Positions 18,238 through 26,932 of a DNA stretch of 64,000 nucleotides are shown piece by piece; position 1 is the first letter of the stretch; each line of letters starts with the position of its first letter. The notes under the pieces were generated by a model. It did not search any database and had not been told where the DNA came from. It saw only the letters and a program-made list of their open reading frames with translations. The translations under genes and the position numbers were made by a program. This DNA comes from Ruminococcus bromii (lineage in GTDB: Bacteria > Bacillota > Clostridia > Oscillospirales > Acutalibacteraceae). The DNA lies in NCBI RefSeq assembly GCF_002834235.1, contig NZ_NNBY01000032.1, positions 62,001-126,000 on the forward strand, in the 5' to 3' direction.

Positions 18238-19647
18238 TTATTCCTTACCGTCCCAACAATAAGTACAGAGTTTGCATTTGTCAATTCCGCAGGAATCAAG
18301 CATATCGTCAAGCCTGTTAAAACGCAAGGATGTGAACTTGAGTTCTTTACAGATTTCATCAACCATCTGCTCGTATTTTTCAGAATCGGGATTTGTGTAT
18401 TCCTGAAGAATTTCGTCTGTAACATTGCCGTTCTCAAGTCTTTCAATAACTCGTCTTGTGATGAGATCCATTTCAGAAGATGATCTTGAGAAGTTAAGAT
18501 ACTTACAGCCGTATACAAGCGGAGGACACGCAGGTCTGATGTGAACCTCTTTTGCACCGCTTTCAAAAAGATATTCCGTTGTTTCACGAAGCTGTGTGCC
18601 TCTTACAATTGAGTCATCAATAAGAAGAAGGCTCTTTCCTCTGATTAAATCCTCAACTGCGAGAAGCTTCATTTTTGCAATAAGATTACGCTGACTCTGA
18701 ATTGTCGGCATAAATGATCTCGGCCAAGTAGGTGTATATTTAATAAACGGTCTTGAGAACGGAATTCCCGAGGCATTTGCATAGCCTACTGCGTGAGCAA
18801 TGCCTGAATCGGGTACACCTGCAACGATATCGGGCTTTACGGAATCTCTTTCAGCCATTTTTGCACCGCAGTTGTAACGCATTTGCTCAACACTTGTACC
18901 CTCATATGAGCTTGCAGGATAGCCGTAGTAAACCCACAGAAAAGTACAGATTTTCATTTTATCACCGGGCTTTTTGAGTGTAATGCAGTTTTGGTCTGTA
19001 ATTACCGTAATCTCACCCGGCCCGAGTTCTTTATAATCATTGTAGCCGAGGTTTTTGTATGAGAAACATTCAAACGCCACACAAAATGCGTCCTCTTTTT
19101 TACCGATAACAACAGGAGTTCTGCCGTACTTATCTCTTGCACAATAGATGCCGTTTTTATTCATCAACAGGAGCGAAACAGAGCCGTCAACTTTTTCAAG
19201 AGCATAGCTTATGCCGTCAACAAGGTTTTCTTTTTGATTGATTAGAGTTGCAATAAGCTCGGTTGCGTTGATTTCACCGCCGCTCATTTCAAGAAAATGT
19301 GAACCGCCTTTTTCAAAGATCTCCGCAACAAGTTCATCTGTATTATTGATTTTGCTTACGGTGGTAATTGCATATGTACCGTGATGTGAACGAACAATAA
19401 GAGGCTGCGGTTCGTAGTCGGAAATACAGCCGATACCGAATTTGCCTTTCATACTCTGCATATCTTTATCAAATTTAGTTCTAAAAGGTGCATTTTCAAT
19501 ATTGTGGATTGATCTGTCAAATCCTTTTTCTTTGTCATAAACAACCATACCGCCTCTTCTTGTACCAAGGTGTGAATGATAGTCAATTCCAAAATATAAG
19601 TCGAATACGCAGTCCTGTTTTGCTGCAACACCCATAAATCCGCCCAT
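18238..19647 (-). CDS. PurF-like amidophosphoribosyltransferase lacking the glutaminase nucleophile
   Basis: A 469-residue homologue of glutamine PRPP amidotransferase. The phosphoribosyltransferase half is intact: the PRPP loop LLLIDDSIVRGTQL near residue 345, and CGIDKCKLCTYC at the end, matching the cysteines that hold a 4Fe-4S cluster in Bacillus-type PurF. The Ntn glutaminase half is not. The sequence opens MGGFMGV instead of MCGI, so the N-terminal cysteine is glycine, and the usual HVRYST and HNGN blocks read GCISDYEPQ and TTVSKINN. Similar MGGF proteins occur in other gut anaerobes as I recall. It may use free ammonia or another amine, or have another role. It has its own promoter and terminators on both sides. 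Confidence 0.82.
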   Translation of the reverse strand: MGGFMGVAAKQDCVFDLYFGIDYHSHLGTRRGGMVVYDKEKGFDRSIHNIENAPFRTKFDKDMQSMKGKFGIGCISDYEPQPLIVRSHHGTYAITTVSKINNTDELVAEIFEKGGSHFLEMSGGEINATELIATLINQKENLVDGISYALEKVDGSVSLLLMNKNGIYCARDKYGRTPVVIGKKEDAFCVAFECFSYKNLGYNDYKELGPGEITVITDQNCITLKKPGDKMKICTFLWVYYGYPASSYEGTSVEQMRYNCGAKMAERDSVKPDIVAGVPDSGIAHAVGYANASGIPFSRPFIKYTPTWPRSFMPTIQSQRNLIAKMKLLAVEDLIRGKSLLLIDDSIVRGTQLRETTEYLFESGAKEVHIRPACPPLVYGCKYLNFSRSSSEMDLITRRVIERLENGNVTDEILQEYTNPDSEKYEQMVDEICKELKFTSLRFNRLDDMLDSCGIDKCKLCTYCWDGKE

Positions 19648-19746
19648 GTTTTTTCTCCTTTAACCTTTTTAATTCTGAATTAAAAGTATTTACAGTTTGC
19701 CGTTTTAGATTGTAAATACTGTTTGATTAAAATCAGACACACCAAA

Positions 19747-19775
19747 ATTATAATATTATTTTCGGATTATGTCTA
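19747..19775 (-). promoter_or_regulatory. Promoter for the PurF-like gene
   Basis: Minus strand: TAGACA (19775-19770), a 17-nt spacer and TATAAT (19752-19747), about 100 nt before the start. AAAGGAG precedes the ATG. Confidence 0.7.
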
Positions 19776-19805
19776 TACTTTTGTCGAAAATTTTTGAATT
19801 ACAGC

Positions 19806-19837
19806 ACAAAAAACAGCAGAAATTTTATCTGCTGTTT
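19806..19837 (-). terminator. Terminator of the cobalamin uptake operon
   Basis: Minus strand: AAACAGCAGA, a short AT loop, then TCTGCTGTTTTTTG. It lies 5 nt after the stop of the fused ECF gene. Confidence 0.85.
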
Positions 19838-19841
19838 AGGT

Positions 19842-22502
19842 TTATTCGATAAGTCCGTACTTAACTTTAATTCTGTCAAGCTTTTCAAGCATAGGTTCTG
19901 CTCCGAAAAACAGAAATATAACAGTCGAAACTGCGTGAACAATATCCATCGGAAAGCCCTGAACATAAAAAGTTATGAGCATATTTAGATTAAATGCGGA
20001 ATGTGATGTGAGTGCCGAATAAAGGTTCATAAGTCCGCCGTAAATGACCATTGTTGCAATGAAACCGTATATACAGAGCGAAGTCCTTGTTCTGCCCAAA
20101 AGACCTTTCTTAAAGAGAATACCGCCAATGAAGCCTATTATTCCTGCCGCAAACATTTGCCACGGCGTCCAAGGTCCTTGACCAAACATAAGATTTGAAA
20201 CAAGCATACTTACAGCACCGACAAGAAATCCCGATTCACCGCCGAATGCTACTCCCGAAATTATCACAATTGCCACAACGGGCTTGAACTGAGGCAACAT
20301 TGTAAATGCAAGTCGTCCTGCAACTGCTATTGCACATAGAACGGAAATTATGACAAGCTCTCTCGCTTTTGGGTGCCTGCCTTCAAAAACGAGAAAAAAC
20401 GGAATCATACACTCAATCATAACAAGGAGTGAAATAAAAAGATATTTCTGATCCTGAAGATATGTCATTCCAACAAAAATTGTAACAGGAATTGCAAGCA
20501 AAACCATAATTGCCATACTGACGGTTCTTTTACTCAGTTTTGAACTTTTTCTCGGCAGGTCAATCGGTCGTTTTGATTTTGTCCCGAAAGCAATCATAAG
20601 CAACGCAACAGATACTCCGATAATTCCCCAGTTAAACCAGGTAGGCAAAGTTTTGGCTGAAAAATTCGGAATATATTCCAGATTTATAATCAGACCGAGT
20701 ATGAACAGTACTGCACCAAAAAATCCGCAGATTTTTTTAAAAAAAGAAAGCTTTTTATTTTCAGCTTTTTCCTTTTTCAGAGGAATGTTTTCGGTGTCAT
20801 TTTTAAAAAGGTCAATGTCGGGTGTGTTCCTGTCGATAGAAATATCTCTGCTTTTGCCTGTGCAGGCGTATATGACATCATTTGATGATACTGCGTTATC
20901 TATTATGCCTTTTGACATTCGGCTTGCAGAGGTGGAATAAAAGCTGTTTGATGAAAAGAAGTTTCTCGGTGTACCTTCCGACACAACTTCACCGTTAAAA
21001 AACATCAGACAGCGGCTTGGATATACAGCGCAGAACTCTACATCGTGACTTACCATGAGAACGGTTATGCCGGCTTTATTGAGGTCATATATAATCTGAG
21101 CAAACTCAATCTTGAATTCGGCATCAAGTCCCTTTGTAGGTTCATCAAGCAAAAGAATTTGAGGTCTTATGAGAAGAATTTTTGCAAGAGCCGCTCTCTG
21201 CTGTTCACCGCCGGATAAATCATAAGGATGGCGATTGCAGAGGTTTTCAAGTCTGCACAGCTTTAGCGCTGCGGTAACCCGTCTTTCTTTTTCCTCCTTG
21301 CTGATTTTCCTGCCGTCAAATACTTCGTATAAATCTTCAATTACAGTTTTTTTCAAAAACAGTGTCTGCGGATTTTGGGGTAATACTGCTACGAGCGTGT
21401 CAAAAGAATTTTTGTTAAGCGGAGAGATTTCAACTTTGCCTCTGTATGGCTTGTTAAGTGAACAGATAATTGACAAAGCGGTTGATTTTCCCATTCCGTT
21501 ACCGCCGAGTATAGCCACAAATTCCCCATGATATATTTTTAGTGAAAGACCTTTTAGTACATCTGTACCCGACTTTTCGTACCTGAACCAAATATCATTA
21601 AGACTTACTGCTTCTTTATCAGAGTGTTTCTGAATGTTTTCGGGCGTAAGCTCATACATTTTATGACTTTTGGCATATTCCGAAAGCCACTTTTTGCCGC
21701 TTGGAACAGTTACAGGGCAGTCGGTATTGTAATTTTCTGTAACAGCCTGCCATATCTGCATCGGAGCAGGCATAGAAAGAAATGTTTTACTGTCTTTTTC
21801 TTTAAGAATTTTTCCGACCTTTTGAGGAGAGTCAAAAGCTGAAATTCCGTTGTTTTCGATGACAAGCACCCTGTCTGAAAGCGGAAGCACCTCATCAAGT
21901 CTGTGTTCCGTTATTATCACCGTTGTTCCCAGTTCGTGATTTATGCGTGAAACGCAGTGCAAAAATTCGCTTGCCGCAATCGGATCGAGTTGGCTTGTCG
22001 GTTCATCCAAAATGAGAACGGACGGTTGCATTGCCATAATTGAAGCAAGGTTTAAAATTTGCTTTTGTCCGCCCGAAAGTTCGAGAACACTTTTTTCAAA
22101 ATAATTTTGGATTCCGAAAAATGAAGCTGTTTCGGCAACTCTTTTTCGGATTGTATTGTTGTCATAACCAAGACTTTCAAGTCCGAAAGCAAGTTCGTGC
22201 CATACCTTATCGGTAACAATCTGATTTTCAGGTGATTGCATAACAAAGCCGATTTTACTGCTTTGCTCCCTGTGAGAAAGGTCTGATATAGGTTTTTCTT
22301 CAAAGAATATTTTTCCCGAAAGAACACCGTGCGGTGAAAGATCGGGTTTCAGATGTCTGAGAAGTGTGCTTTTTCCGCAGCCTGACGGACCGCAGACTGT
22401 GATAAACTCGCCCTCATTTACGCTGAAAGTAATATCTTTAAGTACATCAATACCGGTTTCGGGGTATCGAAAACTCAGATTTTTGATTGCATATGTTTCC
22501 AT
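19842..22502 (-). CDS. Fused ECF transporter: EcfA-EcfA' ATPases plus S component (predicted cobalamin uptake)
   Basis: One 886-residue chain holds what is usually three proteins. ATPase 1 (about 1-280) has GPSGCGKST, LSGGQKQ and LILDEPTSQLD. ATPase 2 (about 310-540) has GGNGMGKST, LSGGEQQR and LLLDEPTKGLD. After a linker, about 615-886 form many membrane segments. The last part includes GRLAFTMLPQFKPV and FGQGPWTPWQM, which resemble the CbrT-like S components thought to carry cobalamin. I start it at the ATG with GAGAGGGG upstream; the longer frame merely overlaps ecfT. It is last in a B12-riboswitch operon. B12 as substrate is inferred from the S-component motif, the riboswitch and the neighbours. 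Confidence 0.87.
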   Translation of the reverse strand: METYAIKNLSFRYPETGIDVLKDITFSVNEGEFITVCGPSGCGKSTLLRHLKPDLSPHGVLSGKIFFEEKPISDLSHREQSSKIGFVMQSPENQIVTDKVWHELAFGLESLGYDNNTIRKRVAETASFFGIQNYFEKSVLELSGGQKQILNLASIMAMQPSVLILDEPTSQLDPIAASEFLHCVSRINHELGTTVIITEHRLDEVLPLSDRVLVIENNGISAFDSPQKVGKILKEKDSKTFLSMPAPMQIWQAVTENYNTDCPVTVPSGKKWLSEYAKSHKMYELTPENIQKHSDKEAVSLNDIWFRYEKSGTDVLKGLSLKIYHGEFVAILGGNGMGKSTALSIICSLNKPYRGKVEISPLNKNSFDTLVAVLPQNPQTLFLKKTVIEDLYEVFDGRKISKEEKERRVTAALKLCRLENLCNRHPYDLSGGEQQRAALAKILLIRPQILLLDEPTKGLDAEFKIEFAQIIYDLNKAGITVLMVSHDVEFCAVYPSRCLMFFNGEVVSEGTPRNFFSSNSFYSTSASRMSKGIIDNAVSSNDVIYACTGKSRDISIDRNTPDIDLFKNDTENIPLKKEKAENKKLSFFKKICGFFGAVLFILGLIINLEYIPNFSAKTLPTWFNWGIIGVSVALLMIAFGTKSKRPIDLPRKSSKLSKRTVSMAIMVLLAIPVTIFVGMTYLQDQKYLFISLLVMIECMIPFFLVFEGRHPKARELVIISVLCAIAVAGRLAFTMLPQFKPVVAIVIISGVAFGGESGFLVGAVSMLVSNLMFGQGPWTPWQMFAAGIIGFIGGILFKKGLLGRTRTSLCIYGFIATMVIYGGLMNLYSALTSHSAFNLNMLITFYVQGFPMDIVHAVSTVIFLFFGAEPMLEKLDRIKVKYGLIE

Positions 22503-23368
22503 TTTATCCCCTCTCCTATATTTACCGATAGCGGAATCAACATTAAAAATATGTAGAATATATAAAAAATAACACTTTGCACCGTAAACAAATCGCCCTT
22601 GATTGACGGATAGTATCTGAATTTTATTGCGTTTGTAAAAAGCAAAATCATAAGTACCAATCCGGTAAAAAGGATTGTGCAAAGCATAAATGCGTCTCTT
22701 TTGTCAAATTTATAAAGTGAATAGGATGTTCTGCCTTTAAGACCGTGACCTCTGCTTTTCATTGAATCGGCTGTTTCAATTGCGTTTTCAAGTGACCATG
22801 TTATCATAATCGAAAGGATTTTTACGGCATTTCTTATTCTTTGAAACAATGTTCCCTCGTTTATATCTCTGCCTATTGTGTGTTGTGCATTACGCACAAG
22901 CTTCATTTGTGCCGAAAACCTTGGAACAAAACGCAATGCCATTGAAATCACCAGACTCAATGACGGCATTATTCTGCCAAACAGGAAAACTACCTTGTCG
23001 GAAGTGATTACTGCATTGAATGAAGAAAACCATAAAACTGTTGACGAAAGCAAAAATGCACTTGCAATACCGTAAACGATTGATTCGAGGGTTAGTGGGT
23101 TATCCCACGGAAAATATGTGAGTATAGTCATTCCTTCATGATTAAAAACAGGATTTACGAGAACTATCAAGAGTATCATAGGCAAAAGAAAAACAAGTGA
23201 CAATCTCACAGCTTTTTTGCCGTTAAGGTATAAAGCGGTTACAAGCGCACATAAAAAACTGATAGCAAGACAAACAGGGTTCATGATAAACATCGTGAAC
23301 CCTATTGTAAGTGCAAAAAATATAAAATTGATAAAGGGGTGCATATTTGAAAAAGTATCCTTCATCAT
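22475..23368 (-). CDS. ecfT: ECF transporter transmembrane component EcfT (CbiQ-like)
   Basis: A 297-residue membrane protein with about six hydrophobic segments. The coupling motif of the T component is seen in ADSMKSRGHGLKGRT near residue 217, the A-R-G-type element that contacts the ATPases; the second coupling helix is the RFVPRFSAQM region near 150. It transmits ATPase movement to the S component. Its start overlaps the stop of the DUF4430 gene (TAATG), and its tail overlaps the fused ATPase gene by 28 nt. This tight packing supports a single complex. Confidence 0.88.
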   Translation of the reverse strand: MMKDTFSNMHPFINFIFFALTIGFTMFIMNPVCLAISFLCALVTALYLNGKKAVRLSLVFLLPMILLIVLVNPVFNHEGMTILTYFPWDNPLTLESIVYGIASAFLLSSTVLWFSSFNAVITSDKVVFLFGRIMPSLSLVISMALRFVPRFSAQMKLVRNAQHTIGRDINEGTLFQRIRNAVKILSIMITWSLENAIETADSMKSRGHGLKGRTSYSLYKFDKRDAFMLCTILFTGLVLMILLFTNAIKFRYYPSIKGDLFTVQSVIFYIFYIFLMLIPLSVNIGEGIKWKHMQSKI

Positions 23369-24297
23369 TATTCTCCTGTTGCGTATCCTCCGCCGACATC
23401 ATAGCCTAAGTTACAAGTGTAGCACCAGACCACATCGTCGCCGTTTTTCAGCACATATCGTGAACAGCCGTAGTTTGGAAACCATTCGTTGACTTTGTAC
23501 ATCCAGCCCGAAAGAGAACCGCAGTCAAATTCGTAGAGGTTGTTAATTCCTTCAATATAAGCGGAATTATACATAGGAGTCCAGCTCGATTCCATATGAA
23601 TATTGTTGTCCTTACAAACTTTTACAAGGACATCATATACAGATTCGCCCTCTTTGAATTGAACTTTCTGTTTTTTGAGGATTATACCGTCCTTTGGAAC
23701 GAGTTCAATTTTTTCGGGATCAAGGTCATCTATATTATCAAGAATTGTTGAACAGGTGATTGTAAAGGTACAATAAAGATTTGTATCTTTTGTTTCCTGT
23801 TCTTCCGGTTCAACCGGCTTTGGCTTTCCCGACGGTACGGGATCGGTTTTGTACTTATCCTGCGTTGTCGGCTGAACATCGTTCTTTTTGTTCGGCTTTG
23901 AAGAACTGTTTGATGAAGAAGACGTTTTTTTCTTATCCGAAGAACTGTTGCTTGAACTCTGCTCGGATTTTTCACTTTTTTCAACAGCTGAACTGTTACT
24001 GTTCTGCGGATTATCCTTACTGTTCTTTTTATCTTCGGAATTTTTTCTGTCCTTTTTATCTTTGTTTGATTTAGTGGAATCGGTAGGATTTTGCGTGGTT
24101 TTCTCTGTTGCAGACACAGAAGTTGTTTCTGTGTCTGCATTTGTTGTCGATAGTGAGGAGGCAGTTGATGCAGTTTGAACTTTATTTTCCGATCGGTTGC
24201 CGCCTGCAAAAAATGCTACTGTAAGTGCGGCAATACAAACGCACACCGCAATTAATAGTATTTGATTTTTTTTAACAAACTTTTTTATCTTTTCCAT
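23368..24297 (-). CDS. Membrane-anchored DUF4430 (transcobalamin C-terminal-like) protein
   Basis: A 309-residue extracellular protein. Residues about 12-32 form one transmembrane segment, with no lipobox. About 35-165 is a low-complexity S/K/N/T-rich stalk. The last 130 residues are a DUF4430 domain, which resembles the C-terminal domain of transcobalamin and intrinsic factor, with LSGWMYKVNEWFPNYG as its clearest block. It would hold a ligand-binding head off the membrane. I use the ATG two codons inside a possible TTG start; no clear ribosome site is present. Position between a riboswitch-controlled secreted homologue and EcfT suggests it hands corrinoid to the transporter. Confidence 0.78.
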   Translation of the reverse strand: MEKIKKFVKKNQILLIAVCVCIAALTVAFFAGGNRSENKVQTASTASSLSTTNADTETTSVSATEKTTQNPTDSTKSNKDKKDRKNSEDKKNSKDNPQNSNSSAVEKSEKSEQSSSNSSSDKKKTSSSSNSSSKPNKKNDVQPTTQDKYKTDPVPSGKPKPVEPEEQETKDTNLYCTFTITCSTILDNIDDLDPEKIELVPKDGIILKKQKVQFKEGESVYDVLVKVCKDNNIHMESSWTPMYNSAYIEGINNLYEFDCGSLSGWMYKVNEWFPNYGCSRYVLKNGDDVVWCYTCNLGYDVGGGYATGE

Positions 24298-24323
24298 AAC
24301 CAATTTTTACTTGTGAACTTTAA

Positions 24324-26213
24324 TCAAACGAGCTTAACGATGATTTTCTGAATTTCTGTTGCATCGACAACATCGATAACACCGTCATGATTTACATCAG
24401 CTTTGATAAGTGAAACCTTTGAAAGCTGTTCAAGGTTTACAATCTGCTTCTGAACAAGTGTTGCGTCAATTACAGAAACTGTGTTGTCAAGATTAACATC
24501 GCCTACGGCATAATTTTCTGCAAGTCGGTCAGTCATATTGTAGAGTGAAGTTTTGCCGTTTACAAGACGATCAAATGAAACAAAAGCATAGAAACCCTGT
24601 TCTGTAGCCATCTGATTGTATGTTGTATCTGTATGACCGAATCCGTTTTCAGCGGAGAAACTCATCATAGCATCAATGAGTGTGTTGCCGTTTTTGATGA
24701 ATCTTTCATCATTTGTAGGATCAATTCCAAGGCTTGTAAGTGCAACGAGTACCTGTGCACAGCTTTCGCTGTTTACAGAACCCCATGATGCAAATCCGCC
24801 GTTTTCATTCTGTGCGTTTGACATTGCTGTGAGTGCTTTATCAATTGCCTCTTTAACATCGCTGTTTGTTGAGTAGTAAGGAGCAAGTGCCTGAATTGCC
24901 ATACCTGTCATATCAGGATCTGCAGTTGAGCCGAAGAATGTCCAGCCACCGTTTGCTACCTGTGCATCAAGAATTGTCTGTACGAGCTTTTCTCTCGTTG
25001 TGGGATTTGCGGCGTCAGTCTGTGGAATTTCATAATCGCCCGTATCAAGTGCAATGAGTGCAAAGACAGGACCGTTGATACCCTGCTTCTTAACATAATC
25101 CATATCTGCAAGCGGTTCAAGAAGGTTATATGATGCAACATCCGTAACATCCTTACCGATTGCCGTAAGTGCAAGGATTACTCTTGAATTGTCTGTTGAT
25201 TTAGTATTGTGAAGTTTTGCAGAACCTTTTTCTTCAACATACTTAACTGCATTCTGATAGTAACTGTCTGCAATTTCGTCTGTGATTTTACCTGCTCTTG
25301 CAAGACCGAGGACTGTCCACTCGCCGCCTACTGAAGAAACTGTGGGGGCATCCTGTGATGCAAGATGTTTTGCAACCTCGTCAATCTTGTTTGAAACTGT
25401 GTCAGCTGCGGAAGGAGCATATTTCACTGTGAATGTATATACAGTACCGCCTTCACTTGTGTTCATTGACGGCCATGCAGTATCACCGCAACCGATGATA
25501 ATTTTGTCACCGTCAGAAACACTAACAGTCTGACTTCTCTTGTAAAACGCACTGTCGTCAGAAGGAAGATATTCATTCTTATATTTTCTTGTCTGGAAGT
25601 TTTTGTTAGTTGCAGTAGGAACTACATTTACATCAGCTGACGGAGTGTCGATTGTGAGTGTGTAGTCTGTAACTGACGGATCAAATTCGCCCGAAAGCTC
25701 GGCACCTGTGATCTCAACCGATTTAACAGTTGTATCGTTATTTGCCCATGTACCGCCGATATCCTCGCCGTAACCGTTTGAAGTATACATAATAGCGATT
25801 TCATCACCACTCTCAAGTGTGCCGTCTGCTACTGTATAGGATGCATAACCTGAATTTGTGAACCAGTCATTGAGAGTTCCCATCCAACCGCTCATTGTAC
25901 CGCCGTCAAATGCAGCAAGACCGTTAATTGACGAGATGTAATTGTTCTCAGCACCTTCCTGTGTGTAGCCGTGATTGTTGAGTGCATCAGCAACGGCTGA
26001 CATCATAGTAGTGTCATTATTAATGCTTACCCACTCATCAACGAGAACGCCGTCCCACGGAGCGCCGTTTTCTACCGAGTATGTATCATTTCTGACAATT
26101 ACTCTTACTTTTCCGTCTTCAACTGCGCTTACTGAAAGTGAAACCGTCATAAGTGATGAAATCATCATTACAGAAAGTACAATTGAGAGGATTTTTTTAA
26201 AAGATTTGTTCAT
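24324..26213 (-). CDS. Secreted transcobalamin-like protein with dockerin (predicted B12 binder)
   Basis: A 629-residue exported protein, first gene of the operon. A signal peptide covers about 1-30 (…SVSA). A DUF4430-like domain lies at about 35-157 (SGWMGTLNDWFTNSGY) and a beta-sandwich at about 160-265. An alpha/alpha repeat domain (about 272-560) has GGWT and NGGF-type repeats like the alpha6-alpha6 barrel of intrinsic factor and transcobalamin. The C terminus is a type I dockerin with two calcium-binding repeats, starting DVNLDNTVSV and DVNHDGVIDV. Domain order is reversed relative to animal transcobalamin. Ligand identity is inferred; cohesin attachment follows from the dockerin. GGAGG precedes the ATG. 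Confidence 0.82.
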   Translation of the reverse strand: MNKSFKKILSIVLSVMMISSLMTVSLSVSAVEDGKVRVIVRNDTYSVENGAPWDGVLVDEWVSINNDTTMMSAVADALNNHGYTQEGAENNYISSINGLAAFDGGTMSGWMGTLNDWFTNSGYASYTVADGTLESGDEIAIMYTSNGYGEDIGGTWANNDTTVKSVEITGAELSGEFDPSVTDYTLTIDTPSADVNVVPTATNKNFQTRKYKNEYLPSDDSAFYKRSQTVSVSDGDKIIIGCGDTAWPSMNTSEGGTVYTFTVKYAPSAADTVSNKIDEVAKHLASQDAPTVSSVGGEWTVLGLARAGKITDEIADSYYQNAVKYVEEKGSAKLHNTKSTDNSRVILALTAIGKDVTDVASYNLLEPLADMDYVKKQGINGPVFALIALDTGDYEIPQTDAANPTTREKLVQTILDAQVANGGWTFFGSTADPDMTGMAIQALAPYYSTNSDVKEAIDKALTAMSNAQNENGGFASWGSVNSESCAQVLVALTSLGIDPTNDERFIKNGNTLIDAMMSFSAENGFGHTDTTYNQMATEQGFYAFVSFDRLVNGKTSLYNMTDRLAENYAVGDVNLDNTVSVIDATLVQKQIVNLEQLSKVSLIKADVNHDGVIDVVDATEIQKIIVKLV

Positions 26214-26255
26214 AGTGTTTTCCTCCATATTGTATTGTGTATATCGAAAGGCAAA

Positions 26256-26283
26256 ATAAAAAAGCCCTCCGTTTTTGGAAGGC
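26256..26283 (-). terminator. Expression-platform terminator of the cobalamin riboswitch
   Basis: Minus strand: GCCTTCC, loop AAAAAC, GGAGGGC, then TTTTTTATTTT. It sits between the aptamer and the first gene. A GGAAG upstream (about 26335) could pair with CTTCC to form the antiterminator. Confidence 0.82.
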
Positions 26284-26299
26284 ACAACAAACAAAACCA

Positions 26300-26480
26300 T
26301 ACAGACCAAAAGTCTGTACAGATATGGTCGGCTGCACCTCTTCCTTGTCCAAGATTTGCAAAATCCGAGGCATACGGACAGCGACCTGACTTATGGCAAT
26401 GCCAAATACAGTAATGACTGTTGCTTCGGATTCTCACCGAATTCTCTGTTATCTACTCTGCAAGATGCATTTTGAACCGT
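26300..26480 (-). promoter_or_regulatory. Cobalamin riboswitch aptamer
   Basis: Minus strand shows the conserved core in order: AGAGAATTCGGTGAGAATCC, then ACAGTCATTACTGTA, then the B12-box-like AAGTCAGGTCGCTGTCCG. These match the central conserved elements of adenosylcobalamin riboswitches. Limits are approximate. It lies between a perfect promoter and a terminator, so corrinoid binding should end transcription of the four-gene operon. Confidence 0.88.
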
Positions 26481-26520
26481 AAACCCATATTAAGTTATAT
26501 ACATTTGAAATCTGCATTTA

Positions 26521-26549
26521 ATTATAACACCTGTTTATAGTCGTGTCAA
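26521..26549 (-). promoter_or_regulatory. Consensus promoter for the cobalamin uptake operon
   Basis: Minus strand: TTGACA (26549-26544), a 17-nt spacer and TATAAT (26526-26521), a perfect sigma-A match. The region 26550-26680 to its right is leader for feoA and shows no further feature I can name. Confidence 0.85.
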
Positions 26550-26680
26550 TTCCTTAAAATTTTTCTGATATCAGAGTTTATTCAGGTACGATATAAGTTT
26601 AGTTTATGGCCGGCTTTTTGTGTAACTCAGTTGTATGAATTGAATATGCTGTTAATAAAAAGTTGAAATCGGTGAATCAG

Positions 26681-26917
26681 ATGAAAGAAAAATGTTCGCT
26701 TGACAAGTTACCGCTTGGAGTTACGGGGATTGTCTATCGTGTGAACTGTAATGAAAATATCAAAAACAGAATATTTGATTTTGGTATTATGGAGAACAGT
26801 TCTGTTATCCCCTTGTTTACAAGTCCGTTCGGTGATCCGTCTGCGTATCTTGTTAAAAATGCCGTTGTGGCACTGAGAAATAACGATTGCAAAGATATCA
26901 TTGTTACTCCTGAATAA
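26681..26917 (+). CDS. feoA: FeoA-family ferrous iron transport accessory protein
   Basis: A 78-residue SH3-like protein. LDKLPLGVTGIVYRVN opens the FeoA fold, followed by FDFGIMENSSVIPL and the final VALRNNDCKDIIV. It is a cytoplasmic partner thought to regulate FeoB. GGTGA lies 5 nt before this ATG; an in-frame TTG six codons upstream is less likely. FeoB follows after 15 nt. Confidence 0.88.
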   Translation: MKEKCSLDKLPLGVTGIVYRVNCNENIKNRIFDFGIMENSSVIPLFTSPFGDPSAYLVKNAVVALRNNDCKDIIVTPE

Positions 26918-26932
26918 AAGGAGGCTTTTTTA

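Noticed and set aside
23368..26213. Sortase anchoring of the two DUF4430 proteins
   Set aside because: Neither has an LPXTG-type motif with a C-terminal membrane segment. One ends in a dockerin and the other has an N-terminal anchor.
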